Made by a program: the position numbers and the translations under genes. The notes under the pieces are model-generated. The model was not told where the DNA came from. It made no database searches and saw only the letters and a program-made list of their open reading frames with translations. Below are positions 33,879 through 42,120 of a DNA stretch of 64,000 bases, in pieces. This DNA is from Streptococcus gallinaceus (GTDB lineage Bacteria > Bacillota > Bacilli > Lactobacillales > Streptococcaceae). Each line of letters starts with the position of its first letter. The stretch's first letter is position 1. The DNA lies in NCBI RefSeq assembly GCF_024170225.1, contig NZ_JALJXU010000002.1, positions 283,550-347,549 of the forward strand, in the 5' to 3' direction.

Positions 33879-34682
33879 ATGTCAACAATATTATCAATTC
33901 AAGAAATTCATAAAACATTTGAAGCGGGAACCATCAATGAAAACCATGTCTTAAAAGGCTTATCATTGGATGTTGAAGAGGGTGATTTTATCTCGATTAT
34001 CGGGGGAAATGGAGCCGGTAAGTCAACCTTGATGAACTCGCTCGCAGGTGCATTGACAGTGGATAAGGGCGATATTTTATTGGATGGAAAATCCATCAAG
34101 CATGTCTCAGCAGCAAAGCGGGCAAAAGATATTAGTCGTGTCTTCCAAGATCCAAAAATGGGAACGGCCTCTCGTCTGATAATCGAAGAAAATATGGCCA
34201 TCGCTTATCGCCGCGGTCTCAAACGTGGATTAGGCTGGGGTGTGAAAGATAGTGAGCGCAAGATTTTTGCTGAATCTCTGAAAGAATTGGATTTGGATCT
34301 GGAAAATCGGATGAAGGTAGAAACCCAGTTTTTATCAGGTGGTCAACGCCAAGCTTTGACTCTGTTGATGGCTTCACTTGTCAAACCCAAAGTCCTACTC
34401 TTAGACGAACATACAGCGGCACTTGACCCAAAAACCAGTGATATGGTCATGGAATTGACGAAAAAAATCGTGGAAAATCACGGCTTGACTACCTTGATGA
34501 TTACCCACAATATGGAAAATGCTATCCAATACGGAAATCGTCTGGTCATGCTTCACCAAGGGAAAATCGTTGTGGATGTTCGCGGAGAAGAAAAGAAAAA
34601 TCTGACGGTTCAAGATTTGATGAATCTCTTCCATAAAAATAGCGGACAAGTATTAACCAGTGATGAACTAATTTTGAGTTAA
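33879..34682 (+). CDS. ABC importer ATPase (COG1101, TrpZ-like)
   Basis: A 267-residue nucleotide-binding subunit with Walker A G-G-N-G-A-G-K-S-T, signature L-S-G-G-Q-R-Q-A and Walker B V-L-L-L-D-E-H-T-A-A-L-D-P. The His after the catalytic Glu (D-E-H-T in place of D-E-P-T) is typical of this subfamily. It energises uptake with the preceding permease. A bidirectional terminator follows and is shared with the convergent LysR gene. Confidence 0.88.
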   Translation: MSTILSIQEIHKTFEAGTINENHVLKGLSLDVEEGDFISIIGGNGAGKSTLMNSLAGALTVDKGDILLDGKSIKHVSAAKRAKDISRVFQDPKMGTASRLIIEENMAIAYRRGLKRGLGWGVKDSERKIFAESLKELDLDLENRMKVETQFLSGGQRQALTLLMASLVKPKVLLLDEHTAALDPKTSDMVMELTKKIVENHGLTTLMITHNMENAIQYGNRLVMLHQGKIVVDVRGEEKKNLTVQDLMNLFHKNSGQVLTSDELILS

Positions 34683-34713
34683 AAAACACCGATTCATAGG
34701 AATCGGTGTTTAA
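34681..34713. terminator. Bidirectional terminator between ATPase and LysR genes
   Basis: An 11-bp stem AAACACCGATT / AATCGGTGTTT with an A-run on one side and a short T-run on the other. Confidence 0.82.
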
Positions 34714-35615
34714 CGTATATCAGGTAATTCAGGAGAGCTTGTCCGAAGAAAGTCGAGAAAAAGGGATAGTTCTGGGGTTGGTAGGACATCATTGCGGTAA
34801 GCCGCATAGTAGATACGTGCCTTCTTCAGAGCCTCTACCTCGATAATTGCGATATCATCGAGACTGTCTAAAAAATCAAATTTTGGAATGATGGCAAGAC
34901 CAAATCCTTGTGCTACTAGTCCAGCAACCGTTTCATCCTCGCTGACTTCAAAGGCGACTTGTGGTTTGCTGTTTGCCTTTTCATAAATTTGCTCAATAAT
35001 AGGACGAATACCGCTTCGTTTAGAAAACCAGACCTGTGGAAAAGGTAAAGTGTCTTCAAGTGTGATACTTTCTTGATGGGCGAGGGGATGATTTTTAGGG
35101 ACAATCACTACCAAATCCTGCGCAAAAACAGGAAGGTAGGAAATAGTCGGATAGTGGTCCAATTTAGAGCAAAATGCGACATCGTATTTATTTGTGACCA
35201 CTCCATCGATCAAATCACCAGACATCCCACTGTCATTATGAAAATCAAAATTGATATAAGCAGTCGGATACTGGTCAAGAAATCGGCGAACTAGATTGGG
35301 CACAGCTTTTCGGCCCAATACCCGAAGAAGGGTGAGATTAAGCGTGGTCCGGCTACCGTTATTTCGTTGTAGCTGTTGGACGCCATTGTCAAGAATGGCT
35401 AATGAAGACTGAACCGTCGTATAAAATTCACGGCCAGCCTTGGTCAGTACGATATTGCGTCCTTGCTTTGAAAATAGGGATACGGTTAATTCTTCCTCTA
35501 GCATCATAATGGCATGGCTGAGGGTCGGCTGAGTGATGTGTAGCTGGCGCGCAGCATCAGTATAATGCTCCAAATCCGCTAATGTCAGAAAGTAACGTAA
35601 ATGTTGTAAGTTCAT
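34710..35615 (-). CDS. LysR-type regulator 1, likely of the hydroaromatic module
   Basis: A 301-residue LTTR. The N-terminal winged helix opens M-N-L-Q-H-L-R-Y-F and has A-A-R-Q-L-H-I-T-Q-P-T-L-S-H-A. The effector domain (about 90-295) has the usual L-V-V-I-V-P-K-N-H-P-L-A segment. It is divergent from the TIM-barrel/SDR/MFS/aroE genes, so it probably controls them with a pathway compound as inducer, as Listeria QuiR does for its qui genes. It resembles the second LysR at 45522. Confidence 0.82.
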   Translation of the reverse strand: MNLQHLRYFLTLADLEHYTDAARQLHITQPTLSHAIMMLEEELTVSLFSKQGRNIVLTKAGREFYTTVQSSLAILDNGVQQLQRNNGSRTTLNLTLLRVLGRKAVPNLVRRFLDQYPTAYINFDFHNDSGMSGDLIDGVVTNKYDVAFCSKLDHYPTISYLPVFAQDLVVIVPKNHPLAHQESITLEDTLPFPQVWFSKRSGIRPIIEQIYEKANSKPQVAFEVSEDETVAGLVAQGFGLAIIPKFDFLDSLDDIAIIEVEALKKARIYYAAYRNDVLPTPELSLFLDFLRTSSPELPDIR

Positions 35616-35650
35616 AAATTCACCAAATAATTTCTAGCAATAGTGTAGCA

Positions 35651-35663
35651 TAATTGATAAATT
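35651..35663. promoter_or_regulatory. Candidate LysR operator motif
   Basis: TAATTGATAAATT here and TTATTGATAGATT at 46473-46485 agree at 11 of 13 positions. Both lie in the divergent spaces next to the two LysR genes. This is suggestive only. Confidence 0.4.
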
Positions 35664-35693
35664 TTTTCTATAAATAGTTGTAAAAATATTGAT

Positions 35694-35722
35694 TTGTTTT
35701 TCTTTTAGGGCTGGATTATAAT
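35694..35722 (+). promoter_or_regulatory. Promoter of the TIM-barrel gene
   Basis: TTGTTT (35694-35699), 17 bases, TATAAT (35717-35722), 49 bases before the start codon. Confidence 0.65.
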
Positions 35723-35770
35723 TGAAATTGTAGAAAGTGAAAAAATTAACAAACTAAGGGGGACATGATT

Positions 35771-36613
35771 ATGTCAGAACTTTCACCAATTACAATCAGC
35801 TCTTGGACACTCGGTGACCAATGTAAATTTGAAGATCGTGTAAAAGCTGCAAAAGAAGCAGGTTATGAAGGAATTGGTCTTCGTGCAGAAACTTATGTTG
35901 ATGCCCTTCAAGAAGGCTTGACTGACCAAGACATTTTGGACATCTTGGCAAAATATGACATCAAAGTAACAGAAGTTGAATACATTGTACAATGGGCGGA
36001 AGAACACCGTAGTTACGAACAAAAATACAAAGAACAAATGTGCTTCCACATGTGTAAACTCTTTAACGTTGGTCACATCAACTGTGGTCTCATGGAAAAT
36101 TACTCAGTAGAGTACACAGCACAAAAATTGAAAGAATTGTGTGAACGTGCTGGTGAATTGATCATCGGTGTTGAGCCAATGCCATATTCAGGTCTCCCTA
36201 CATTTGAAAAAGCTTATGCAGTTGTAGTAGCATCAGGTTGCGACAATGCGATGTTGATTTTGGATACATGGCACTGGGTACGTGCGGATCAACCATACAT
36301 TGATTTGACTCCTGAGCAAGCAGCAAAAGTTATTTCTATCCAAATCAATGACGCTTACGATCGTCCATATGCAGCTTCTATCTTGCGTGACGAATCTATG
36401 CATGACCGTCTTGCTCCAGGTACTGGTGCCAAAGATACAGCTGGCTTTGTACGCATGATTAAAAATGCAGGCATCACACCAAAAGTTATCGGGGTAGAAG
36501 TAATCTCAGATGAAATTCTTGGTCGTGGATTGGCTGAAGCATCAGCTCATACATTTGACAATACAGTTAAAGTATTGGAAGAAACTTGGCCTGGACAATT
36601 ACCAGGGAAATAA
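35771..36613 (+). CDS. Sugar phosphate isomerase/epimerase-like TIM barrel, possible 3-dehydroshikimate dehydratase
   Basis: A 280-residue AP-endonuclease-2/xylose-isomerase-like barrel. Likely metal ligands are Glu in G-V-E-P-M-P, Asp and His in L-D-T-W-H-W, the Q-I-N-D segment and the late Glu in G-V-E-V-I. The family includes IolE/IolI-type isomerases and bacterial DHS dehydratases that form protocatechuate. Its place in a quinate/shikimate cluster favours the latter, but activity cannot be read from sequence. ATG 35765 is in frame. AAGGGGGA at 35756-35763 is better spaced for ATG 35771. It is divergent from LysR 1. Confidence 0.72.
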   Translation: MSELSPITISSWTLGDQCKFEDRVKAAKEAGYEGIGLRAETYVDALQEGLTDQDILDILAKYDIKVTEVEYIVQWAEEHRSYEQKYKEQMCFHMCKLFNVGHINCGLMENYSVEYTAQKLKELCERAGELIIGVEPMPYSGLPTFEKAYAVVVASGCDNAMLILDTWHWVRADQPYIDLTPEQAAKVISIQINDAYDRPYAASILRDESMHDRLAPGTGAKDTAGFVRMIKNAGITPKVIGVEVISDEILGRGLAEASAHTFDNTVKVLEETWPGQLPGK

Positions 36614-36627
36614 TGAAAACGGTTTTC
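36614..36627. promoter_or_regulatory. CcpA cre site
   Basis: TGAAAACGGTTTTC, a near-ideal palindromic cre, starts at the first base after the TIM-barrel stop codon and overlaps the -35 region of the SDR promoter. It predicts glucose repression of the downstream genes. Confidence 0.8.
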
Positions 36628-36645
36628 GCAACTAGATAAATCTGC

Positions 36646-36651
36646 TATAAT
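36646..36651 (+). promoter_or_regulatory. -10 of the SDR-MFS operon promoter
   Basis: TATAAT at 36646-36651. The -35 position (36623-36628, TTTTCG) is weak and lies within the cre site, so activation or derepression is likely needed. Confidence 0.55.
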
Positions 36652-36684
36652 AATAGAATATAAATAATAGAGGAGAACAGATAC

Positions 36685-37542
36685 ATGTCAGATAAATGGT
36701 TAGGTCTTGAAGGCAAAACGGCGGCTGTAACAGGTGCCGTAGGTGGTATGGGACGTACAATCGTTCAAGAATTTGCAAAACAAGGAACGAATGTTGTCTT
36801 GATGGACATTCGTGAAGATGCCTTGGTCGAATACGCTGAAGAAATCGCAAAAGAATACGATGTAGAAACACTCGCTGTTGCGACAAATTCAACTGTAGAA
36901 GCAGATGTGGACAAGGCAGTTGCAAAAGCAATTGAAAAATTTGGTACGGTAGATATTTTGGTCAATACTGCTGCCATGCTTCGTGCCTGTCCATTGGAAG
37001 ATCTTCCGCTTGAAGAATGGCGTCAAACAGTGGATATCAACTTGACAGGTTACTTCTTGGTATCACAACGTTTTGGCCGTCAATTTATCAAACAAGGTAA
37101 AGGAAATATGGTGCACATCTCAACAATCGCATCTATTTTCCCAGAAACGTACTCAGCAGCCTACAGTTCAACTAAAGCTGGTGTCAATATGATGTCTCGT
37201 CAAATGGCGGCTGAATGGGGACAATTTGGAGTCCGTTCAAACTGTATCCAACCTTGCTTTGTAAAAACACCATTGTCAGAAAGTTTCTATGCTGATCCAG
37301 CTGTAGAAGAAGGACGCAAAGCATTGACTGCAAACAAACGCATTGGGAACACAATGGACATTGCAAATGCTGTTCTTTACTTGGCAAGTGATCGTTCAGA
37401 TTATACAAATGGTCATGAGCTTCGTGTGGAAGGTGGATTTGGTATCATGATGGGTGACCAAACACCAAAACCAGGCGGACGTCGTGAATTTGCTGAAAAA
37501 GAGCACAATGCCTACCTTGAACGGATCAAGGGCAATAACTAA
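36685..37542 (+). CDS. Short-chain dehydrogenase/reductase
   Basis: A 285-residue classical SDR: cofactor loop T-G-A-V-G-G-M-G, N-T-A-A where most have N-N-A-G, catalytic Ser146 (in H-I-S-T), Tyr160 and Lys164 (Y-S-S-T-K), and Q-P-C-F-V-K-T-P after the active site. An acidic residue ends strand 2 (L-M-D-I-R), which favours NAD(H). The substrate is unknown; an alcohol on a hydroaromatic ring is plausible from context. It has an extra charged C-terminal tail of about 30 residues. It has its own promoter with a cre site and is followed by two MFS genes. Confidence 0.8.
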   Translation: MSDKWLGLEGKTAAVTGAVGGMGRTIVQEFAKQGTNVVLMDIREDALVEYAEEIAKEYDVETLAVATNSTVEADVDKAVAKAIEKFGTVDILVNTAAMLRACPLEDLPLEEWRQTVDINLTGYFLVSQRFGRQFIKQGKGNMVHISTIASIFPETYSAAYSSTKAGVNMMSRQMAAEWGQFGVRSNCIQPCFVKTPLSESFYADPAVEEGRKALTANKRIGNTMDIANAVLYLASDRSDYTNGHELRVEGGFGIMMGDQTPKPGGRREFAEKEHNAYLERIKGNN

Positions 37543-37604
37543 TAGCATCATAGAGCCAAGGGGCAGGCGTCCCTTTGACCCATACCGAAAGGAATTATGA
37601 ATTA

Positions 37605-38915
37605 ATGTTTAAGAATAATAAATATAACTTTACAGCATTCTTGCTATGGTCAGCTTACTTCTGTCACGGGATTCAAGCACTCTTGATTTCACAAAATGCA
37701 AAATTCTTCGCAGTAAAATGGAACTTGATTTCACAAGCAAATTTGACTGACCCAGCTAAATTAGCTGTTGCAACAGGGACTGTTTTGGCAGCTGTTGCTT
37801 GGACTGGTTGGGGTAAATTATCCTTCCTTGCTTTCTCAGGACCTTTATCAGATAAAATTGGTCGTAAACCATTGATCGTACTTGGTTTGCTTGGGTACGT
37901 GCTGATGTTTGCATCATTCTTGTTTGCAACAAACATCACTCTTGTAAACTTCTTGGCCTTCATTGGTGGGGCTATGACATCCTTCTATGACGGTGCCATT
38001 AACCCAGCCCTCTTTGAAATGTATCCTGAAAACAAATCAACAGCATCTGTTCTTGGTAAAACATTCATCTCTGTTTCATCTATCTTGTACCCATTGGTTG
38101 TTGCCTTTGTAGCGACAAATGGTCTTGCTCCTGAAATTGGTATCTGGATTCCACTCGTACTCAGTGCTCTTGTATTTGCAGGTGTTCTCTTTGCCCAATT
38201 CCCAGATTTGGATTTGCAAAAAGCAGAAGGTTTGTCTGCTTCAGAAGCTATTAAAGAATTGGAAAAACGTCAGAATGTTGCAGCTGTGGGTTCAGTTGAA
38301 AAAGCAAACCATAGTAAATTTGCTCTGGACGGAACAGTCTTGTCTATCTTTGCTTTGACAATCTACTCAAACTTCTATCTCTTCCAACAAGCTTCAAAAA
38401 TTTATGCCACAAACGTATTGAACATGTCAGAAGGTGCAGCAGCATCTGTTACTTCCCTCTACCAATTAGGTGGTTTGGTAGCAACATTTGTCTTTGCAAT
38501 CATGATGGCACGCGGTGTACGTGATATGGCAATCCTTGCAGTCAGCCCAATCTTTGCTGGATTAGCAGGTCTCTTGGTTTACTTTATACCATCACCAGCA
38601 ACATTGACAATTGCAGGTATCATTGTTGGTTTCTGCGCCGCAGGTGGTCTCCTTCAAATGGGTAACGGCGTGCTCAACCAATTCTTTGATACAAACAAAG
38701 GTCGTAATACTTCCGTTTACTACTTTGTAATGGCACTTGGTTCAATCATCATTCCAAAAGCAGCAGGTAGCTTGATTGCAGCCGGTAAGGGTGAATTGAT
38801 CATGTTGATTATGGCTGGTACAGGTATTGTATCTGCAGCACTTATGTTCTTTGCTGGTACACGTTACAGCCATATCTTTGGTGTATCACCATTCTCAAAT
38901 TCTAAAAAAGGCTAA
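37605..38915 (+). CDS. MFS transporter 1 (YdiN/YdiM-like)
   Basis: About 436 residues and 12 hydrophobic segments. The loop between helices 2 and 3 has G-P-L-S-D-K-I-G-R-K-P, the standard MFS signature, and a charged central loop of about 45 residues follows helix 6. In E. coli the MFS gene ydiN lies next to ydiB and aroD, the same grouping as here, so uptake of quinate, shikimate or a relative is plausible. An in-frame TTG lies at 37575, but AAAGGAA favours ATG 37605. The N-terminus lacks a signal peptide. Confidence 0.78.
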   Translation: MFKNNKYNFTAFLLWSAYFCHGIQALLISQNAKFFAVKWNLISQANLTDPAKLAVATGTVLAAVAWTGWGKLSFLAFSGPLSDKIGRKPLIVLGLLGYVLMFASFLFATNITLVNFLAFIGGAMTSFYDGAINPALFEMYPENKSTASVLGKTFISVSSILYPLVVAFVATNGLAPEIGIWIPLVLSALVFAGVLFAQFPDLDLQKAEGLSASEAIKELEKRQNVAAVGSVEKANHSKFALDGTVLSIFALTIYSNFYLFQQASKIYATNVLNMSEGAAASVTSLYQLGGLVATFVFAIMMARGVRDMAILAVSPIFAGLAGLLVYFIPSPATLTIAGIIVGFCAAGGLLQMGNGVLNQFFDTNKGRNTSVYYFVMALGSIIIPKAAGSLIAAGKGELIMLIMAGTGIVSAALMFFAGTRYSHIFGVSPFSNSKKG

Positions 38916-38927
38916 AGCCTAAAAATA

Positions 38928-38963
38928 AGGTTCAGGACTGAGGTAAGACCTCGGTCTTGACCT
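38928..38963 (+). repeat. Hairpin between the two MFS genes
   Basis: AGGT plus a bulged T and a 12-bp stem (38933-38944 with 38948-38959, two G-U pairs) closed by a 3-base AAG loop and a matching ACCT. It has no T-tract, so it is a likely processing or pausing site. Confidence 0.6.
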
Positions 38964-38990
38964 GTATTCTCTTTGAAAGGCTAAAACTTA

Positions 38991-40205
38991 GTGGCAAAAA
39001 ATAAATACATTCCAACTATTGGTAGTTTGTACGTAAACTACGTATTTCAAGGGATTGCAGCGATTATCGTCTCTCAAAATATGTCTGTTCTTCGTGAAAA
39101 CTGGGGTGCTTCTTTCAAAGAAGTTTCCTTGGTGCTGAGTGCGATTGGTGTGGGGCGAATCTTGAGTGTCAACTTTGCAGGTGTCTTATCTGATAAGTTG
39201 GGACGACGTCGTTCGATTTTACTTGGGATTTTTTCCTACATTGTCTTTTTTATAGGCTTGCTCTTGTCGCCAAATTACATCTGGGCGTTTCTATTCTCGA
39301 TTTTTGCAGGATTTGGAAATGCCTTTTTGGACACGGGGACCTATCCAGTGGTAGTCGAAGCCTTTGAAAATCCTTCAAGAAATAGTGCCCTTAGTGTGCT
39401 TAACAAGGCATTTATCTCGATGGGGCAGTTCATTTTTCCGATTATCACACGGTTCATTTTACAAAATGATTATTATTTTGGTTGGACCTTTATTGTTTCT
39501 GCAATCTGTATGGCGCTGAACTTGTTCTTAACGCTCCGTCTGCCATTTCCAAGGGTTCAAGACGGAAAAGTAGTAACGGTCAGCGAAGAAGACTTGGTCA
39601 AGGAAGAAGTGACAACTGTAGAAGATACGGGTGCTAATTTCAAAATTGAAGGAATTGCACTGTTGATTTTCTCCTTCGTTTCGGTTTCGCTCTTCAATAT
39701 CTTTATCACTTGGATTCCATCGTTTGCACAAGATGTCCTTCAGATGAAAGAAGCAGATAGTTTAGTTCTTGTAAGCTATTACAGTATCTTTTCATTTATT
39801 TCTGTTTTTGTGACCTCCTTTATTGTCAATCGAGGCATCAACATTCCGAAATTCATGGTTTTCTGTACGAGCATTACTGGATTGGCCTTGACTATTATGC
39901 TCTTCCGTCCAAGTTTTGTGACAGTGATGTTGGCAACTTTCTGCGTTGGATTTTTCGCAGCAGGAGGAATTTGGCAACTGGGTCTAGCTATTCTGCTGGA
40001 ATTTTTCCCATTCAAACGGGGAGTGATTACAAGTTTTTACTCGCTGGCAACATCTATCTCAGTGATGGGTATTCCTTACTTGACGGGTGTTCTTGCTGAG
40101 CAAAATATGCGCTATATTTTTGTCTTAAATGCTGGTTTAGCTTTTCTCGGGGCGGCTTGTCTCGTCCTAGTTTACAAACGTTATCAAACAATTTTTTACA
40201 AATAA
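38991..40205 (+). CDS. MFS transporter 2 (YdiN/YdiM-like)
   Basis: A 404-residue carrier with 12 hydrophobic segments, GTG start (M-A-K-N-K-Y-I-P-T-I-G-S-L) and the signature G-V-L-S-D-K-L-G-R-R-R. It is related to but clearly different from the preceding carrier, so the pair may handle two acids, or uptake and product export. It ends 15 bases before the first YdiB-type gene, in the same direction. Confidence 0.78.
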   Translation: MAKNKYIPTIGSLYVNYVFQGIAAIIVSQNMSVLRENWGASFKEVSLVLSAIGVGRILSVNFAGVLSDKLGRRRSILLGIFSYIVFFIGLLLSPNYIWAFLFSIFAGFGNAFLDTGTYPVVVEAFENPSRNSALSVLNKAFISMGQFIFPIITRFILQNDYYFGWTFIVSAICMALNLFLTLRLPFPRVQDGKVVTVSEEDLVKEEVTTVEDTGANFKIEGIALLIFSFVSVSLFNIFITWIPSFAQDVLQMKEADSLVLVSYYSIFSFISVFVTSFIVNRGINIPKFMVFCTSITGLALTIMLFRPSFVTVMLATFCVGFFAAGGIWQLGLAILLEFFPFKRGVITSFYSLATSISVMGIPYLTGVLAEQNMRYIFVLNAGLAFLGAACLVLVYKRYQTIFYK

Positions 40206-40220
40206 GAAAGAGGTTCTATC

Positions 40221-41105
40221 ATGACAGAACGTTTATCCGGTCACACACTCTTGGTTAGCTTGATTGCTACTCCTATCCGTCACAGCTTGTCTCCAAAAAT
40301 GCACAATGAAGCTTATGCAAAATTAGGTTTGGACTATGCCTACCTTGCTTTTGAAGTTGGTCAAGAAGAATTGGCTGACGCAGTACAAGGTATTCGTGCA
40401 TTGGGCATCCGTGGTTCAAACGTTTCTATGCCAAATAAACAAGCAATCATCCCTTACCTTGATGAATTGTCACCAGCTGCTGAATTGGTTGGTGCTGTCA
40501 ATACTGTTGTTAACAAAGATGGAAAAGGTCACTTGGTAGGTCATGTGACAGACGGTACAGGTGCTGTTCGTGCTTTGGCAGAAGAAGGTGTCGATGTGAA
40601 AGACCAAATCATCACACTTACTGGTGCTGGTGGTGCAGGTACTGCGATTGCTATTCAGTTGGCGCTTGATGGCGCAAAAGAAATCCGTATCTTCAACCGT
40701 CAAGATGATTTTTATGCAAATGCAGAAAAAACAGTTGAAAAAATCAATACTCGTACAGATTCATCAGCTACATTGACAGACTTAGCTGACCAAGCTGCCT
40801 TCAAACAATCCATCGCTGAATCAAGCATCTACATTGATGCAACAAGTGCTGGTATGAAACCGCAAGAAGATGTTTCATTGATTGACGACCCCGCTATGAT
40901 TCGCCCTGACTTGGTGGTATTTGACGTGGTTTACAGCCCGCTTGAAACAAAATTACTTAAATTTGCGAAAGAAAATGGCGCTAAGAAAGCCCTCAATGGT
41001 ATCGGCATGATGCTCTACCAAGGTGCAGAAGCCTTTAAACTCCACACAGGTGAAGATATGCCAGTGGAATACATCCGCGATACATTCTTTAGCGACGCTA
41101 AGTAA
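40221..41105 (+). CDS. aroE: Quinate/shikimate dehydrogenase, YdiB type (copy 1)
   Basis: A 294-residue AroE-superfamily enzyme. Shikimate-site [15 protein letters not shown] with the catalytic Lys73, and D111 in G-H-V-T-D-G-T-G; nucleotide loop G-A-G-G-A-G-T-A. The N-V-S-M-P-N-K form, the F-N-R-Q-D-D stretch and G-M-K-P match E. coli YdiB more than biosynthetic AroE. Position 109 is Val where YdiB, AroE and copy 2 have Asn. The Arg/Asp mix in N-R-Q-D suggests use of NAD or NADP. It could serve breakdown, or replace the missing biosynthetic aroE. Confidence 0.87.
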   Translation: MTERLSGHTLLVSLIATPIRHSLSPKMHNEAYAKLGLDYAYLAFEVGQEELADAVQGIRALGIRGSNVSMPNKQAIIPYLDELSPAAELVGAVNTVVNKDGKGHLVGHVTDGTGAVRALAEEGVDVKDQIITLTGAGGAGTAIAIQLALDGAKEIRIFNRQDDFYANAEKTVEKINTRTDSSATLTDLADQAAFKQSIAESSIYIDATSAGMKPQEDVSLIDDPAMIRPDLVVFDVVYSPLETKLLKFAKENGAKKALNGIGMMLYQGAEAFKLHTGEDMPVEYIRDTFFSDAK

Positions 41106-41148
41106 GTAGAAATTGGTCCCCAGCCAATCGAGAATGATTGACTATAAC

Positions 41149-41172
41149 AAAGAGAGGCCTAGCCTCTCTTTT
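41149..41172 (+). terminator. Terminator between the two aroE copies
   Basis: AAAGAGAGGC / GCCTCTCTTT with a 3-base loop and TTTT. Copy 2 is then expressed by read-through or a promoter I do not see clearly. Confidence 0.75.
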
Positions 41173-41207
41173 CACGTGTAGAGAATTGAAATAGAAGGAA
41201 GTGTCTC

Positions 41208-42080
41208 ATGACAGAACGTTTATCCGGTCACACTTTGATGCTGGCCCTTATCGCAACACCCATTCGCCATAGTTTGTCACCAAAAATGTACAATGAAACC
41301 TATGCAAAACTTGGCCTAGACTTGGCTTATCTGGCTTTTGAAGTTGGGCAAGAGGAACTACCGGACGCGGTGAAAGCCATTCGTGCTCTGGGGATTGTCG
41401 GTGGAAATGTTTCCATGCCCAATAAGCAAGCCATCGTTCCTTATATGGATGAGTTATCCTCAGCGGCTAAAATGATTGGCGCGGTCAATACCTTTGTGAA
41501 CAAAGACGGTTATCTGATTGGGCATAATACAGACGGAGTGGGTGCTGTTCGTGCCTTAGAGGCTGAAGATATTGACGTCAAAAATCAAGTGATTACCCTA
41601 GCTGGTATTGGTGGTGCGGGTACAGCTATTGCGGTTCAGTTGGGATTGGAAGGTGCAAAAGAAGTTCGTATTTTTAATATCAAAGACAGGGCTTTTGATG
41701 CTGCAGCAAGTATTGTTGATACCATCAATACAGAGACACAAACAAAAGTGACTTTGGAAGATTTATCTGATACGGAAAATTTCTACAAATCTATCGGTGA
41801 AAGCAGCATCTATATCGATGCGACAGGCATCGGAATGAAACCGTTTGAGGACATGAAATTGATCAATGATCCTGCAGTTATTCGTCCTGATTTGATGATT
41901 TTAGATGTTGTATACAGCCCAGCGGAGACCCAACTCTTGAAGTTTGCCCGTGAAAATGGCTGTCAGAAAGCCTTTAATGGATTGTCTATGATGCTCTATC
42001 AAGGTGCAGCAGCTTTCAAATTGCATACCGGAGAAGATATGCCTGTGGACTACATCCGTGAATTGCTGTTTGAAAAATAA
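41208..42080 (+). CDS. aroE: Quinate/shikimate dehydrogenase, YdiB type (copy 2)
   Basis: A 290-residue paralogue of the preceding gene. The first 22 coding bases are identical and the proteins are clearly homologous throughout, so this is a tandem duplication. It keeps Lys73 and has the normal G-H-N-T-D-G-V-G (Asn107, Asp109). The nucleotide loop is G-I-G-G-A-G-T-A and strand 2 ends F-N-I-K-D, without the Arg that normally holds the NADP phosphate, which points to NAD. A quinate-oxidising NAD enzyme is a reasonable inference. Confidence 0.86.
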   Translation: MTERLSGHTLMLALIATPIRHSLSPKMYNETYAKLGLDLAYLAFEVGQEELPDAVKAIRALGIVGGNVSMPNKQAIVPYMDELSSAAKMIGAVNTFVNKDGYLIGHNTDGVGAVRALEAEDIDVKNQVITLAGIGGAGTAIAVQLGLEGAKEVRIFNIKDRAFDAAASIVDTINTETQTKVTLEDLSDTENFYKSIGESSIYIDATGIGMKPFEDMKLINDPAVIRPDLMILDVVYSPAETQLLKFARENGCQKAFNGLSMMLYQGAAAFKLHTGEDMPVDYIRELLFEK

Positions 42081-42088
42081 GATACAGA

Positions 42089-42120
42089 AAAAGAAGCTAA
42101 TCCAAGCTTCTTTTCTTTTA
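42089..42120. terminator. Bidirectional terminator between aroE copy 2 and the MBL-fold gene
   Basis: A 9-bp stem AAAGAAGCT / AGCTTCTTT with a 6-base loop, an A-run on the left and T-run on the right, between converging genes. Confidence 0.82.

Noticed and set aside
37597..37607. Two-codon upstream frame (ATG AAT TAA) overlapping the MFS start as a regulatory uORF
   Set aside because: It is too short to judge and can arise by chance in AT-rich spacer. No pausing codons or hairpin go with it.
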